A stretch of DNA of 64,000 nt, taken from contig NZ_CP114039.1 of the NCBI RefSeq assembly GCF_026965535.1, positions 1,178,001 through 1,242,000 of the forward strand, written 5' to 3'. The notes beneath the pieces are model-generated. The model worked only from the letters and a program-made list of their open reading frames with translations. It searched no databases and was not told where the DNA came from. This DNA comes from Corallococcus sp. NCRR (lineage in GTDB: Bacteria; Myxococcota; Myxococcia; Myxococcales; Myxococcaceae). Positions 26,918 to 39,620 of this stretch are shown piece by piece; the first letter of the stretch is position 1; the number at the start of each line of letters is the position of its first letter. The position numbers and the translations under genes were made by a program.

Positions 26918-28318
26918 TCAGCCGCCGAGCGCCACGTTCTCCAGCACGCCCAGCGCGTCCGGGACGAGCACGGCGGCGGAGTAGTAGGTGCTCACCAGGT
27001 AGTTCGTCATGGCCTGGTCGTTCACGGCCATGCGCTTCACGGTGAGGCTCGGCTCGACCTCGTCGGGGATGCCCGCGTTGTGCAGGCCCACCACGCCCTG
27101 GTCGTCCTGACCGATGCGCATGGCGATGATGGAGGTGGTGTTCTCCCGGCTGATGGGCAGCTTGTCGCACGGGAGGATGGGCACCCCGCGCCACGCCTGG
27201 AACTTCGCTCCGCCCACGTCCACCACCGTCGGGTACAGGCCGCGCTTGTTGCACTCCCGGCCGAACGCCGCGATGGCGCGCGGGTGGGCCAGGAAGTAGC
27301 GCGTCTTGCGGCGGCGCGTCAGCAGCTCATCCATGTCGTCCGGCGTCGGCGGACCCGAGCGGGTGTTGATGCGCTGCTTGAGGTCGGCGTTGTGCAGCAG
27401 GCCGAACTCCGGGTTGTTGATGAGCTCCCACTCCTTGCGCTCCTTCAGCGCCTCGATGGTCAGCCGCAGCTGCTCCGCGGTCTGGTTCATCGGGTCGTTG
27501 AAGATGTCCGACACGCGGGTGTGCACGCGCAGGATGGTCTGCGCCACGCTCAGCTCGTACTCGCGCGGCTTCAGCTCGTAGTCCACGAAGGTGCCGGGCA
27601 GCACGGGCTCGCCGTGGTGACCGGCGGCCAGCGCGATGGCGGCCTGCCCCGCCTTGTCCTGGGGCTTCTTGAGGTTCGCCTTGTAGCGCTCCACGTGCGC
27701 CTTCAGCGCCGGGGACTGGGTGATGAGGGACTCGAACACGTCCTGCGGCAGCGCCATCACCGTGCAGGCCGTGACGGCCTTGACGGTGAAGGGCCACACG
27801 TCGTTCGACTCCACCACCGCCTGGTCACCGAAGTGGTCGCCGTCCGCCAGCGTGTCCAGCACGACGGGGTCGCCGTACTTGCCGGCCGTCAGCTTCTGCG
27901 CCTTGCCGTGCGCCAGCAGGAACACGTGCTCGGCGGACCTACCCGCCTCCGCGATGTTCTCCCCCGGCTTGAACTGCTTCTGGGTGAAGCGGCCCGCCAG
28001 GGTGCGGATGAGCAGGTCATCCACGTCCTCGAAGCCCCGCATCAGCGGCAGCTTGAGCAGCTCCTGGGGGATGATCTCCACCTTGGCGCCGATGTTGCTG
28101 AAGTTCAGCCGGTCGTCGCCCACGGTGTACGTCAGCCGCCGGTTCACGCGGTACGTGCCGCCGGACACCTGCACCCAGGGCAGGATGCTCAGCAGGTAGC
28201 GGGGCGAGATGCCCTGCATCACCGGCTGCGTCTTCGTCGTCGTCGCGAGCTGGCGCGCACCCGCCGTGCTGAGGGTGGTGCCCTCGTGCGCCGCTACGTC
28301 CTTCTGTGAAGTCGTCAT
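26918..28318 (-). CDS. Family 2B encapsulin shell protein with cNMP-binding-like insert (shell A)
   Basis: 466 residues. The N-terminal arm ends in [18 protein letters not shown], followed by [19 protein letters not shown], the conserved start of the HK97-type fold in family 2 encapsulins. A cyclic-nucleotide-binding-like domain is inserted at about residues 92-205, which defines family 2B. The rest ([60 protein letters not shown]) completes the shell fold. Such proteins self-assemble into icosahedral compartments around a cargo enzyme. The insert reads [14 protein letters not shown] where a cNMP phosphate cassette should have FGE and an Arg, so binding of cAMP is doubtful. It is the last gene of the geosmin operon, 34 bp after shell B. 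Older annotations call such genes Crp/cyclic-nucleotide-binding proteins. Confidence 0.9.
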   Translation of the reverse strand: MTTSQKDVAAHEGTTLSTAGARQLATTTKTQPVMQGISPRYLLSILPWVQVSGGTYRVNRRLTYTVGDDRLNFSNIGAKVEIIPQELLKLPLMRGFEDVDDLLIRTLAGRFTQKQFKPGENIAEAGRSAEHVFLLAHGKAQKLTAGKYGDPVVLDTLADGDHFGDQAVVESNDVWPFTVKAVTACTVMALPQDVFESLITQSPALKAHVERYKANLKKPQDKAGQAAIALAAGHHGEPVLPGTFVDYELKPREYELSVAQTILRVHTRVSDIFNDPMNQTAEQLRLTIEALKERKEWELINNPEFGLLHNADLKQRINTRSGPPTPDDMDELLTRRRKTRYFLAHPRAIAAFGRECNKRGLYPTVVDVGGAKFQAWRGVPILPCDKLPISRENTTSIIAMRIGQDDQGVVGLHNAGIPDEVEPSLTVKRMAVNDQAMTNYLVSTYYSAAVLVPDALGVLENVALGG

Positions 28319-28352
28319 GGAAGAAGCCTCCCGTTTGCGTGCGGACGAAGAA

Positions 28353-29750
28353 CTACGAGCGGCCCAGCTCCACGCTCTCCAGGATGCCCAGCGCGTCCGG
28401 CGTCAGCACCGCCGCGGAGAAGTACGCCGTCACCAGGTAGTTCATGATGGCCTTCTCGTTGATGCCCATGAACCGGACGTTCAGGCTGGGCTCGATCTCA
28501 TCCGGGATGCCCGCCTGGTGCAGACCCACGACGCCCTGGTTCTTCTCACCCGCGCGCATCAGCATGATGGACGTGGTGCGCGACTCGCTGATGGGCAGCT
28601 TGTTGCAGGACACGATGGGGATGCCGCGCCACGCGGGCACCATGGTCCCGTTCATGTCGGTGCTGGTGGGGTAGATGCCCCGCTTGTTGCACTCCTGCCC
28701 GAACGCGGCGATGGCGCGCGGGTGGGCCAGGAAGAACGACGGCTCCTTCCACACCGTGGCCAGGAGCTCGTCCATGTCGTCCGGCGTCGGCGCGCCGGAG
28801 CGGGTGTGGATGCGCTGCTTCAGGTCCGCGTTGTGCAGCAGGCCGAACTCACGGTTGTTGATGAGCTCGTGCTCCTTGCGCTCCTTCAGCGCCTCCACGG
28901 TCAGACGCAGCTGCTGCTGGGTCTGGTTCATGGGGTCGTTGAAGAGGTCCGCGACGCGCGTGTGGATCTGGAGGACGGTCTGCGCCACGGCCAGTTCGTA
29001 CTCGCGCGGGTGCGTCTCGTAGTCCACGAAGGTGCCGGGGAGCACGGGCTCGCCGTGGTGGCCGGCGGCCAGCTCGATGGCCTTCTGGCCGGAGTTGTCC
29101 TGCTTCTTCTTGGAGCGGGCCTTGAAGTTGTCGATGTGCTTCTGCAGCGACGGGACCTGCGCCACCACCGCCTCGAAGGCGGACTGCTGGAGGATGAGCG
29201 CGATGACGGGCGTCACGGCCTTCGCCGTGAACTGCCAGTAGTCCTGCGACTCCAGCAGCGCCTGGTAGCTGTAGTGGTCGCCGTCCGCCAGCGTCTCCAG
29301 CACCACCGGCTCGCCGTACTTGCCGGTGCCGATGCGGTTCACCTTGCCGTGGGCGATGAGGACGATGGAGTCCGCCTCCTTGCCGGCCTCGGTGATGACC
29401 TCACCGGCCTTGTACTCCTTCTGCACGAAGCGGTTGGCCAGCGCGGTGAGCGCGTCCACGTCTTCATAGCCGCGCAAGAGGGGCAGCTCGCCCAGCTCCT
29501 GCGGAATCACCTGCACCTTGGCGCCGGTGCTGGTGAAGGTGACGCGGCCGTCGCCCACCGCGTAGGTCATGCGGCGGTTGACGCGGTACGTACCGCCGGA
29601 CACCTGCACCCACGGCAGCAGCTTGAGCAGCGTCCGCGAGGAGATGCCCTGCATCTGCGGCTCGGACTTGGTCGTCGTCGCCAGCTGACGCGCCGCCTGC
29701 GTGCCAAGGCTCTGGTTGTTGTCGTCGAACTTCTTCAGGTCGTTGGACAT
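28353..29750 (-). CDS. Family 2B encapsulin shell protein with cNMP-binding-like insert (shell B)
   Basis: 465 residues, a clear paralogue of shell A with the same architecture: N-terminal arm ([19 protein letters not shown]), HK97-type fold start ([19 protein letters not shown]), cNMP-like insert (about residues 90-200) and a conserved C-terminal half. The insert has [14 protein letters not shown] in place of the phosphate-binding cassette, even less canonical than in shell A. Two shell genes with one cargo gene suggest a mixed, two-component shell. It lies 54 bp after the geosmin synthase gene on the same strand. The arm motif LGTQAAR resembles motifs in the cargo protein. Confidence 0.9.
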   Translation of the reverse strand: MSNDLKKFDDNNQSLGTQAARQLATTTKSEPQMQGISSRTLLKLLPWVQVSGGTYRVNRRMTYAVGDGRVTFTSTGAKVQVIPQELGELPLLRGYEDVDALTALANRFVQKEYKAGEVITEAGKEADSIVLIAHGKVNRIGTGKYGEPVVLETLADGDHYSYQALLESQDYWQFTAKAVTPVIALILQQSAFEAVVAQVPSLQKHIDNFKARSKKKQDNSGQKAIELAAGHHGEPVLPGTFVDYETHPREYELAVAQTVLQIHTRVADLFNDPMNQTQQQLRLTVEALKERKEHELINNREFGLLHNADLKQRIHTRSGAPTPDDMDELLATVWKEPSFFLAHPRAIAAFGQECNKRGIYPTSTDMNGTMVPAWRGIPIVSCNKLPISESRTTSIMLMRAGEKNQGVVGLHQAGIPDEIEPSLNVRFMGINEKAIMNYLVTAYFSAAVLTPDALGILESVELGRS

Positions 29751-29804
29751 GGGGTCACCTTCTCCAGGTTAAGGGTTCAAAAAGGTTTCGGACTTCAGTG
29801 GGAC

Positions 29805-32147
<2,343 letters not shown>

Positions 32148-32242
32148 TTAATCCAGCGAATAAGGGTTCGCGGGGATGGGGGATGACCCAGTTGGATCAG
32201 GGTTTGAGAATCCGCCTCCCCGCGTGACCCTCGCGTGACCTG

Positions 32243-32644
32243 CTAGCGGCGCGTGGAACGGCGCGCGGTGCTCTTGCGAGCGGACGTCTTGCGCGCGGTG
32301 CTCTTGCGAGCGGACGTCTTGCGCGCGGTGCGGCCAGCGGCGGCGCGACGGGCCGGGGCCTTGCGGGCGCCGCGCTTGGCGGTGGCCTTCTTCGCGGTGC
32401 CGCGCTTCGCCGTGCCGCGCTTGCCCGCGGCCTTCTTCGCGGTGCGCTTGCCCGCGGCCTTCTTCGCGGTGGTGCGCTTGGAGGTCGCATTCTTCGCGGC
32501 CCCCGTGCGGCGGGACGACGCCTTCCGGGCGCCCTTGCGCGCGCCAGGGGAGCGGCGGCGCGACGGCGTGGCCTCACCGGCCGGCAGCACCGTGTTGGAC
32601 GACGGGGTCTCGTTCGGGTCCTGCATGTTCGACTCGGCGTGCAT
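32243..32644 (-). CDS. Histone H1-like Lys/Ala/Arg-rich DNA-binding protein
   Basis: 133 residues, beginning MHAESNMQDPNETPSSN and then almost entirely Ala, Lys, Arg, Thr and Ser in AKKA, TAKR and TARKTSARKS repeats. This resembles the C-terminal tail of eukaryotic histone H1 and bacterial H1-like proteins (Hc1/Hc2, AlgP type), which bind DNA and can condense the nucleoid. GGAGG lies about 9 bases upstream of the ATG at 32644. The tail contains a perfect 30-bp tandem duplication (32261-32320), so its length is likely to vary between strains. Its stop is 179 bp upstream of the geosmin synthase start, on the same strand. Confidence 0.82.
   Translation of the reverse strand: MHAESNMQDPNETPSSNTVLPAGEATPSRRRSPGARKGARKASSRRTGAAKNATSKRTTAKKAAGKRTAKKAAGKRGTAKRGTAKKATAKRGARKAPARRAAAGRTARKTSARKSTARKTSARKSTARRSTRR
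32261..32330. repeat. 30-bp tandem repeat within histone H1-like gene
   Basis: The unit beginning GCGCGCGGTGCTCTTGCGAG occurs at 32261-32290 and again, identical, at 32291-32320, followed by the first ten bases of a third copy. Thirty bases keep the reading frame and encode TARKTSARKS units. Confidence 0.85.
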
Positions 32645-32809
32645 CAACAACCTCCAGGGATGACAACACCTGGAGGGTAAGCGCAACCGCCGGAAGTGCA
32701 CGCATGCCCCGCTGCGCGGATGCACGCCATCTGACGAATGCGTCCGGCGCTACATCCCGCGCGAGGCCGAAAATCCGGCCTCGGAGCGCTCACGTGCCGC
32801 GCGGTGCGC

Positions 32810-33898
32810 TCAGGCCGCGCCCTTCAGGAACGCGGCGAGCTTCTCGTACGCCACGGCCAGCGGAGGGATGGGCGCGCTCTCGTGGAGCTGATGCGCCTGC
32901 GCCGTCTCACCGGGCCCGAAGTTCACCGCGTCCACGCCCCACTCGCCGAAGCGGGCCACGTCCGTCCACGCCTGCTTCGACGCGGCGGGCAGCCCCGTGA
33001 GCGACATCAGCCGCTGGAACAGCGGGTTGCCCGCGGCCACCGGCCCGCTGGGCGAGCTGTCCGTGAACTCCACCTCCGCGCGGCCCGCCACCAGCGCCAG
33101 CACGTCCTCCTTCGCCCGAGCCACGCTCTTGCCCGGCGCGAAGCGGTAGTTGAGGTTCAGCTCGAACGCCTCCGGCACCACGTTGCGCGCGCGGCCGCCC
33201 TTGGCCAGCGTGGCGCTGAGGACCTCGTAGAAGGGGAAGCCCGAGACGTTCACCTCCACGCGCTCGCGGCCCAGCAGCTCCGTGAGCAGCGGCCCCGCCT
33301 TGTGGATGGCGTTCTCCCCCTGCCACGGCCGCGCGGAGTGCGCGCTGCGCCCCGTGAAGCGGACCGTCACCTGCATGCTGCCGACGCAGCCCACCTGCAC
33401 CACGCCGTCCGTGGGCTCCATGGCGATGCCGAACTTCACGCGCGAGAGGTCCGGCCGCTTCGCGTACAGCGGGATGAGGCCGCTCTCCGCGTAGGCCCCC
33501 TCCTCGCGCTCGTACAGGAGGAAGGCCACGTTGACGGGCAGCTCGGCGCGCTTCAGGTCCTCCGCCAGCGCCATCATCACCGCGACGCCGCCCTTCATGT
33601 CGGACGCGCCCAGCCCGTGCACGCGCTCGCCTTCGATGCGCGGCGCGCGGCCCACATCCCCGGGGTGCATGGGCACCGTGTCCAGGTGGCCGATGAGCGC
33701 CACCGTGGGACGGGGGTCCTCCAGCGAGCCCAACAGCAGCGTGTGCCCGACGCGGAAGACCTCCTCGCGGCGGAAGTGCTTCAGCGCCCAGCCTTCCACG
33801 TGGTCCGCGATGGGACCCTCGTGGCCAATGGGGCTTTCAATGCGACACAGCTCGAGCGTCGTCTGGGCGAGTCGGGTGGCGAGTTCGATGGAGGCCAT
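32810..33898 (-). CDS. dapE: Succinyl-diaminopimelate desuccinylase-like M20 peptidase
   Basis: 362 residues. M20 metallopeptidase motifs are visible: ALIGHLDTVP (metal His and Asp), GASDMKGGVAVM (bridging Asp), YEREEGAY (catalytic and metal Glu) and HQLHES near the C-terminus (metal His). DapE removes succinate from N-succinyl-LL-diaminopimelate in lysine/peptidoglycan synthesis. The assignment is supported by dapD two genes upstream on the same strand. Related M20 deacylases cannot be excluded by motifs alone. Confidence 0.88.
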   Translation of the reverse strand: MASIELATRLAQTTLELCRIESPIGHEGPIADHVEGWALKHFRREEVFRVGHTLLLGSLEDPRPTVALIGHLDTVPMHPGDVGRAPRIEGERVHGLGASDMKGGVAVMMALAEDLKRAELPVNVAFLLYEREEGAYAESGLIPLYAKRPDLSRVKFGIAMEPTDGVVQVGCVGSMQVTVRFTGRSAHSARPWQGENAIHKAGPLLTELLGRERVEVNVSGFPFYEVLSATLAKGGRARNVVPEAFELNLNYRFAPGKSVARAKEDVLALVAGRAEVEFTDSSPSGPVAAGNPLFQRLMSLTGLPAASKQAWTDVARFGEWGVDAVNFGPGETAQAHQLHESAPIPPLAVAYEKLAAFLKGAA

Positions 33899-33943
33899 GC
33901 GCGAAGCACCATACTCCCCGCCCGGGCCCGGAACATCGTCCCG

Positions 33944-34576
33944 TCAGGCGCCGTCCGCCAGCTCTTCGAAAGACGTCACGCCATCCAACACCGTGACGCA
34001 GATGCACGCGGGGCCCTGCAGCGCGGTGAAGTCGTGCAGCGAGCCGTCCACCTTCTCCAGCTCCTCCCCGGGCCAGACCTCGTGGCCGGAGTCCTCGCGG
34101 AAGCCGCCCTCCAGCACCAGGTTCCACTCGCGGCCCAGGTGCGTGTGGCGCGGATAGCGGGCGCCGGGCTGGAGGCGCACGACGGCGGCCATCATCCCCT
34201 CGCGCCCCGGGCCCGTCTCCACCGGCATCAGCTCCACGCCCTCCACCGGGCCGGGCATCCAGTTGGCGGGCTCCGCCATGGACTCCAGCAGCTCGCGGGC
34301 CCGCGCCTCCGCCACGTCCAGGAACGCGGCGACCTTCCCGGCCCAACGGGCGAAGCGGCCGGGCCCCTCCATCCGCTCCATCAGGCGCGTGAGCACCGAG
34401 GCGGGGGGCGCCACCGGCTCCACCAGCGTCCCCAACGCATCCACGGCGGGCGACAGCCGGGCCAGCTCCGCCCGGCAGCGCTCACAGCCCTCCAGGTGCC
34501 GGGCCGCGGCGTCGCGCCGGGCCGGCTCCAGGGTCCCGAGCAGCCACTCGGGGAGGATGTCATCGAGGTGTTCCAT
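33944..34576 (-). CDS. ChrR-like anti-sigma factor (zinc finger plus cupin), orphan
   Basis: 210 residues. The N-terminal domain has the zinc-binding HxxxCxxC motif (H27, C31, C34, with H3 as a candidate fourth ligand) of ChrR-type anti-sigma domains. The C-terminal cupin carries HTHLGRE and a later GSLHDF, giving metal ligands H144, H146, E150 and H181. In ChrR both domains bind zinc and release the sigma factor on singlet oxygen. No ECF sigma gene is adjacent here. Instead the gene sits between dapD and dapE on the same strand, with gaps of 83 and 45 bp. Its sigma partner must be elsewhere, or it has another role. Confidence 0.83.
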   Translation of the reverse strand: MEHLDDILPEWLLGTLEPARRDAAARHLEGCERCRAELARLSPAVDALGTLVEPVAPPASVLTRLMERMEGPGRFARWAGKVAAFLDVAEARARELLESMAEPANWMPGPVEGVELMPVETGPGREGMMAAVVRLQPGARYPRHTHLGREWNLVLEGGFREDSGHEVWPGEELEKVDGSLHDFTALQGPACICVTVLDGVTSFEELADGA

Positions 34577-34659
34577 GCTCTCCTGAAAACGGCGCGGACG
34601 TCACAAGTCGCGTAACAATTCCTATACGCGCCCGCGCCCGCACCGGATTTGTCGCGGGC

Positions 34660-35487
34660 TCACACCGCGACGGCGAAGTCCCGCAGGGCGGCGTTGAGGC
34701 TGGTCTTCTGGTCAGTGGACGCCTTGCGCTGCCCGATGATGAGCGCGCACGGGACCATGTATTTCCCGGCGGGGAACTGCTTCTCCCGCATGCCCGGAAT
34801 CACGACGCTGCGCGCCGGAACGCGGCCCTTGTGGATGACCTCCTGGGGCCCGGTGACGTCGATGATCTGCGTGGACGCGGTCAGCACCACGTTGGCGCCG
34901 AGCACCGCCTCCTCCTCCACCACCACGCCCTCCACCACGATGGAGCGGCTGCCCAGGAAGGCCCCGTCCTCGATGATGACCGGTGACGCGGTGGGCGGCT
35001 CGAGCACGCCGCCCAGCCCCACGCCGCCGGACAGGTGGACGTTGCGGCCCACCTGCGCGCAGGAGCCCACCGTGGCCCACGTGTCCACCATGGTGCCCGC
35101 GCCCACCCGCGCGCCGATGTTCACGTACCCGGGCATCACCACCGCGCCCTTCTCCACGAAGGCGCCGTAGCGCACGGTGCCCGGAGGCACCACGCGCACG
35201 CCCGCCGCCTCCAGGCCCTTCTTCAGGGGTACCTTGTCGTGGAACTCGAAGGGGCCCACCTCCATCACCCTCATCTCCGACACGGCGAAGAACAGGAGGA
35301 TGGCCTCCTTCACCCAGGCGTTGACCCGCCAGCCTTCCGGGCCCTTCTCCGCGACACGCAGCTCACCGGAGTCCAGCCGCGCGAGCGTCTCGCGCACCGC
35401 CGCCACCGTGTCCGCGTCCTTCAGTTTCGCCCGGTCCGCGAACGCCGCGGACACCCGCTGGGAGAGCTCTTCGAGGGATGTCGCCAT
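34660..35487 (-). CDS. dapD: Tetrahydrodipicolinate N-succinyltransferase
   Basis: About 275 residues, the standard DapD size. It transfers succinate from succinyl-CoA to tetrahydrodipicolinate in the lysine/diaminopimelate pathway. The left-handed beta-helix is visible as hexapeptide repeats: VVMPGYVNIGARVGAGTMVD, VGSCAQVGRNVHLSGGVGLG, PVIIEDGAFLGSRSIVVEG and VVEEEAVLGANVVLT. The preceding WVKEAILLFFAVSEMR block is also typical. I prefer the ATG at 35487; one six codons upstream is possible. It lies upstream of the ChrR-like gene and dapE. Confidence 0.95.
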   Translation of the reverse strand: MATSLEELSQRVSAAFADRAKLKDADTVAAVRETLARLDSGELRVAEKGPEGWRVNAWVKEAILLFFAVSEMRVMEVGPFEFHDKVPLKKGLEAAGVRVVPPGTVRYGAFVEKGAVVMPGYVNIGARVGAGTMVDTWATVGSCAQVGRNVHLSGGVGLGGVLEPPTASPVIIEDGAFLGSRSIVVEGVVVEEEAVLGANVVLTASTQIIDVTGPQEVIHKGRVPARSVVIPGMREKQFPAGKYMVPCALIIGQRKASTDQKTSLNAALRDFAVAV

Positions 35488-35550
35488 GACGCCGAGTTGA
35501 ATCACACTTCAGCGGCCCGCGCCCTCCTCAATGTCCACCGCCAGACGGCC

Positions 35551-35862
35551 TCACGCGTGCGACGGTTCGGGCCCCAGCACCAGGGGCAGGGTCTGCGTCG
35601 GGATTTCTCCGTGAAACATGGCATCCGCGTGAGCCAGCGGGCCCGTGCCCTCCTTCAGGATGACGGCGCCCTGGAGCACCCGGCCCACGGCGGACAGGGG
35701 GGCCTCCTTCCAGTCGCGGTGGCGGACGAAGGGCGAGCGCCGGACGTAGAGATGCTCCTGGCCGATGAGGGCCACGTACCCCAGGAGCGTCCCATCCGCC
35801 GAGCGCACGCGCATGCCGCTGATGATGGAGCGCCGTTCGGACGGCGTGTCGTCGAAGGCCAT
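35551..35862 (-). CDS. Small hypothetical protein, PRC-barrel-like
   Basis: 103 residues. The segment SIISGMRVRSADGTLLGYVALIGQEHLYVRRS resembles the first strands of PRC-barrel or DUF2171-type domains (a G-M-x-V-x-x-x-D-G-x-x-x-G pattern). The remainder is not recognisable. A strong AGGAGGAG ribosome-binding site stands before the ATG at 35862. It is upstream of dapD on the same strand with a 63-bp gap. Function unknown. Confidence 0.68.
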   Translation of the reverse strand: MAFDDTPSERRSIISGMRVRSADGTLLGYVALIGQEHLYVRRSPFVRHRDWKEAPLSAVGRVLQGAVILKEGTGPLAHADAMFHGEIPTQTLPLVLGPEPSHA

Positions 35863-36063
35863 CGGTCGTCTCCTCCTGTGCGCTGGAAAGGTGGGGACGG
35901 TCCGTGGGCGCCGCGAGCCGCCCGCCCCCTCGACGGGCCCCTGCCCGCCCGGCCGCCCCGGGAGCATGACAGGGGCGCCGGACGCCCGGCCTGGAGCCCG
36001 GCGGGCGCCTCGCGCCGGGTTTCCCGCACCGGGAGGACGCGCTCCCGTTAGCGTGCGTCCGCC

Positions 36064-37533
36064 ATGACGAACCCCGTCTTCCCGCCGCTGCGCGCCGCCT
36101 ATGAACCGGAGTCCTTCCGGGCCACCGCCCACGCCCTGATGGATCAGCTCGCGGACTACCTGAAGGCCGCGCTCGCCGGGGGCGCGATGCCGGTGCTGCC
36201 CTGGGCCCCGCCCGCGGTGAACCAGGAGCGCTTCGCCACGGCCTTCCCGGAGGAGCCGGCGCCGGAGGTCTCCCAGGCCTTCGCGGCGCTGATGGCGCGC
36301 GTGCTGAAGGACTCGCATCACCTGCACCACCCGCGCTACGTGGGCCACCAGGTGACGGCGCCCGTGCCGCTGGCGGCGCTGTGCGACGCCGTGTCGTCGC
36401 TGCTCAACAACGGCATGGCCGTGTACGAGATGGGCCCCGTCGCCACCGCGATGGAGCACCACGTGCTCGCGTGGATGGCGGGGAAGCTGGGCCTGCCCCC
36501 GAGCGCCCGGGGCGTGCTCACCTCCGGCGGCAGCGCGGGCAACCTCACCGCCCTGCTCGCCGCGCGTCAGGCGAAGGCCGGCTACGACGCGTGGAACGGC
36601 GGCGCGCACGCGGGCCCGCCCCTGACGGTGCTGGTCCCCCGCTCCGCCCACTACTGCCTGGCCCGCGCGGTCCGCATCATGGGCTGGGGCGAGGGCGGCC
36701 TCACCCCGGTGGACGTGGACGACCACTTCCGCGTGCGGCCGGACGCCCTGGAGGACGCGCTCGAGCGGGCCACCCGCGCGGGGAGGAAGGCCATCGCCGT
36801 GGTGGCCAGCGCGGGCTCCACCGCCACCGGCGCGTTCGACCCGCTGGAGCCCGTGGCGGACTTCGCGCAGAGGCACGACCTGTGGTTCCACGTGGACGGC
36901 GCGCACGGGGCCGCGGCGTCCCTGAGCCCCAAGTACCGCGCGCAGGTGAAGGGCATCGAGCGGGCGGACTCCGTGGTGTGGGACGCGCACAAGGGGCTGC
37001 TCATGCCCGCGCTGGTGACGGCCGTGCTCTTCCGCGACGGCGCGCGCTCCTTCGACGCCTTCTCCCAGGAGGCCCACTACCTCTTCCACGGCGACGGCGA
37101 CGACGCGCGCCCCTACAGCGACGTGGGCCTGCGCACGCTGGAGTGCACCAAGGAGATGATGCCCCTCAAGGTCTACGCGTGCCTGTCCGTGCTGGGCACG
37201 CGCGTCTTCGAGGAGGCCGTCACCGCCTCCTACGACCAGGCCAGACGCTTCGCCCGGATGCTCACCGCCGCCCCGGACTTCGAGCTGGCCCTGGAGCCCG
37301 ACTGCAACATCATCTGCTTCCGCCACACCCCCGCGCACGTGCCGCCGGAGGGCTGGGACGCGCTCCAGGTCCGCCTGCGTGAAGCGCTGGTCTCCCGCGG
37401 AAGTTTCTACCTGGTGCAGACGCGGCTGCCCCGGGGCGTGTACCTGCGCACCACGCTCATCCACCCGCTCACCGGCGACGCGGACCTGGAGTCCCTGCTG
37501 GACGCGCTCCGGAGCGCGGCGGGCCAGCCCTGA
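36064..37533 (+). CDS. Pyridoxal-phosphate-dependent decarboxylase, group II
   Basis: 489 residues. The family's PLP site is clear: HVDGAHGAAASL near residues 276-287 (cofactor Asp278) and WDAHKGLLMP with the Schiff-base Lys310. LTSGGSAGNLTALLAAR, which binds the phosphate, and MAVYEMGPVATAMEHHVL are also typical. Group II enzymes decarboxylate glutamate, aromatic amino acids, cysteine sulfinate or L-2,4-diaminobutyrate. The usual WDPHK/WNPHK reads WDAHK, a pattern I associate with diaminobutyrate- or glutamate-type relatives, but the substrate is not determined. It is divergent from the small PRC-like gene. Confidence 0.9.
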   Translation: MTNPVFPPLRAAYEPESFRATAHALMDQLADYLKAALAGGAMPVLPWAPPAVNQERFATAFPEEPAPEVSQAFAALMARVLKDSHHLHHPRYVGHQVTAPVPLAALCDAVSSLLNNGMAVYEMGPVATAMEHHVLAWMAGKLGLPPSARGVLTSGGSAGNLTALLAARQAKAGYDAWNGGAHAGPPLTVLVPRSAHYCLARAVRIMGWGEGGLTPVDVDDHFRVRPDALEDALERATRAGRKAIAVVASAGSTATGAFDPLEPVADFAQRHDLWFHVDGAHGAAASLSPKYRAQVKGIERADSVVWDAHKGLLMPALVTAVLFRDGARSFDAFSQEAHYLFHGDGDDARPYSDVGLRTLECTKEMMPLKVYACLSVLGTRVFEEAVTASYDQARRFARMLTAAPDFELALEPDCNIICFRHTPAHVPPEGWDALQVRLREALVSRGSFYLVQTRLPRGVYLRTTLIHPLTGDADLESLLDALRSAAGQP

Positions 37534-37589
37534 ATTTTGTGAGCAAGGGAGTCGCCCTGGCGGGGGAAATGCGATAGGGCGGGGCCGCC

Positions 37590-38309
37590 ATGCTCGTCTC
37601 GCTCGTCATCCCCGTCTACAACGAGATTCCCACCCTGGCGGAAATCCTCCGGCGCTGCGTCGCCGTGGACTTCCCCAAGGAGCTCGTCCTCGTGGACGAC
37701 TGCTCGAAGGACGGCAGCCGCGAATTCCTGCGCCAGCTGTCCGAGCAGGGCCTGGAGGTCCTGGGCGGCACGCCGAAGAACCGCAACGAAATCCGCGTGC
37801 TCTTCCAGGAGCAGAACCAGGGCAAGGGGGCCGCGCTGCGCCGGGGCTTCGCCGAGGCCACGGGGGACATCATCCTCGTGCAGGACGCGGACCTGGAGTA
37901 CGACCCCCGGGACATCCCCCGGGTCATCCAGCCCATCCTGGATGGCGACGCGGACGTCGTCTTCGGCAGCCGCTTCATCGGGTCGCCGCGCCGGGTGCTG
38001 TACTACTGGCACACCGTCCTCAACAACCTGCTCACCACGCTCTCCAACATGACGAGCGGGCTGAACCTCACGGACATGGAGACCTGCTACAAGGCCTTCC
38101 GCGCGGAGGTGCTGCGCTCCGTGCACGTGGAGGAGGACCGGTTCGGCTTCGAGCCCGAAATCACCGCCAAGGTGGCGCGCGGCAACTGGCGCGTCTTCGA
38201 GGTGCCCATCAGCTACCATGGGCGCACCTACGAGGAGGGCAAGAAGATTGGCTGGAAGGACGGCGTGCGCGCCCTCTACGCCATCGCGAAGTACTCGCTG
38301 AAGCGCTGA
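37590..38309 (+). CDS. Family 2 glycosyltransferase (dolichol-phosphate mannosyltransferase-like)
   Basis: 239 residues, a single GT-A domain without C-terminal membrane helices. It starts LVSLVIPVYNEIPTLAEIL, then LVLVDDCSKDGSREFL, KGAALRRGFAEATGDIILVQDADLEYDP (the D-x-D motif DAD), and VVFGSRFIG. This matches polyprenyl-phosphate mannose/glucose synthases, which load a sugar from a nucleotide onto undecaprenyl phosphate at the membrane face. The gene lies 56 bp after the decarboxylase. Confidence 0.92.
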   Translation: MLVSLVIPVYNEIPTLAEILRRCVAVDFPKELVLVDDCSKDGSREFLRQLSEQGLEVLGGTPKNRNEIRVLFQEQNQGKGAALRRGFAEATGDIILVQDADLEYDPRDIPRVIQPILDGDADVVFGSRFIGSPRRVLYYWHTVLNNLLTTLSNMTSGLNLTDMETCYKAFRAEVLRSVHVEEDRFGFEPEITAKVARGNWRVFEVPISYHGRTYEEGKKIGWKDGVRALYAIAKYSLKR

Positions 38310-38415
38310 GAGGCCCGGACGTCCGCCCGGCCGCTGTCCGGGGGAGCTGGGTCCGAATGCGGACAAGGGAACAGACGGGCGGGTGCGGTTGGTTGTCCAG
38401 CGAGCGGCACCCTGA

Positions 38416-39561
<1,146 letters not shown>

Positions 39562-39586
39562 GGTTCCCCTCCCCCGCTGCACCGTG

Positions 39587-39620
39587 ACGGCGCCGGACCT
39601 CGCTCAGGGGTCGGCGCCGT
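39587..39620. terminator. Hairpin between mreB and convergent gene
   Basis: ACGGCGCCG at 39587-39595 pairs with CGGCGCCGT at 39612-39620 (9-bp stem, 16-base loop). It starts 26 bp after the mreB stop and its right arm lies inside the last codons of the convergent gene. Confidence 0.5.
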
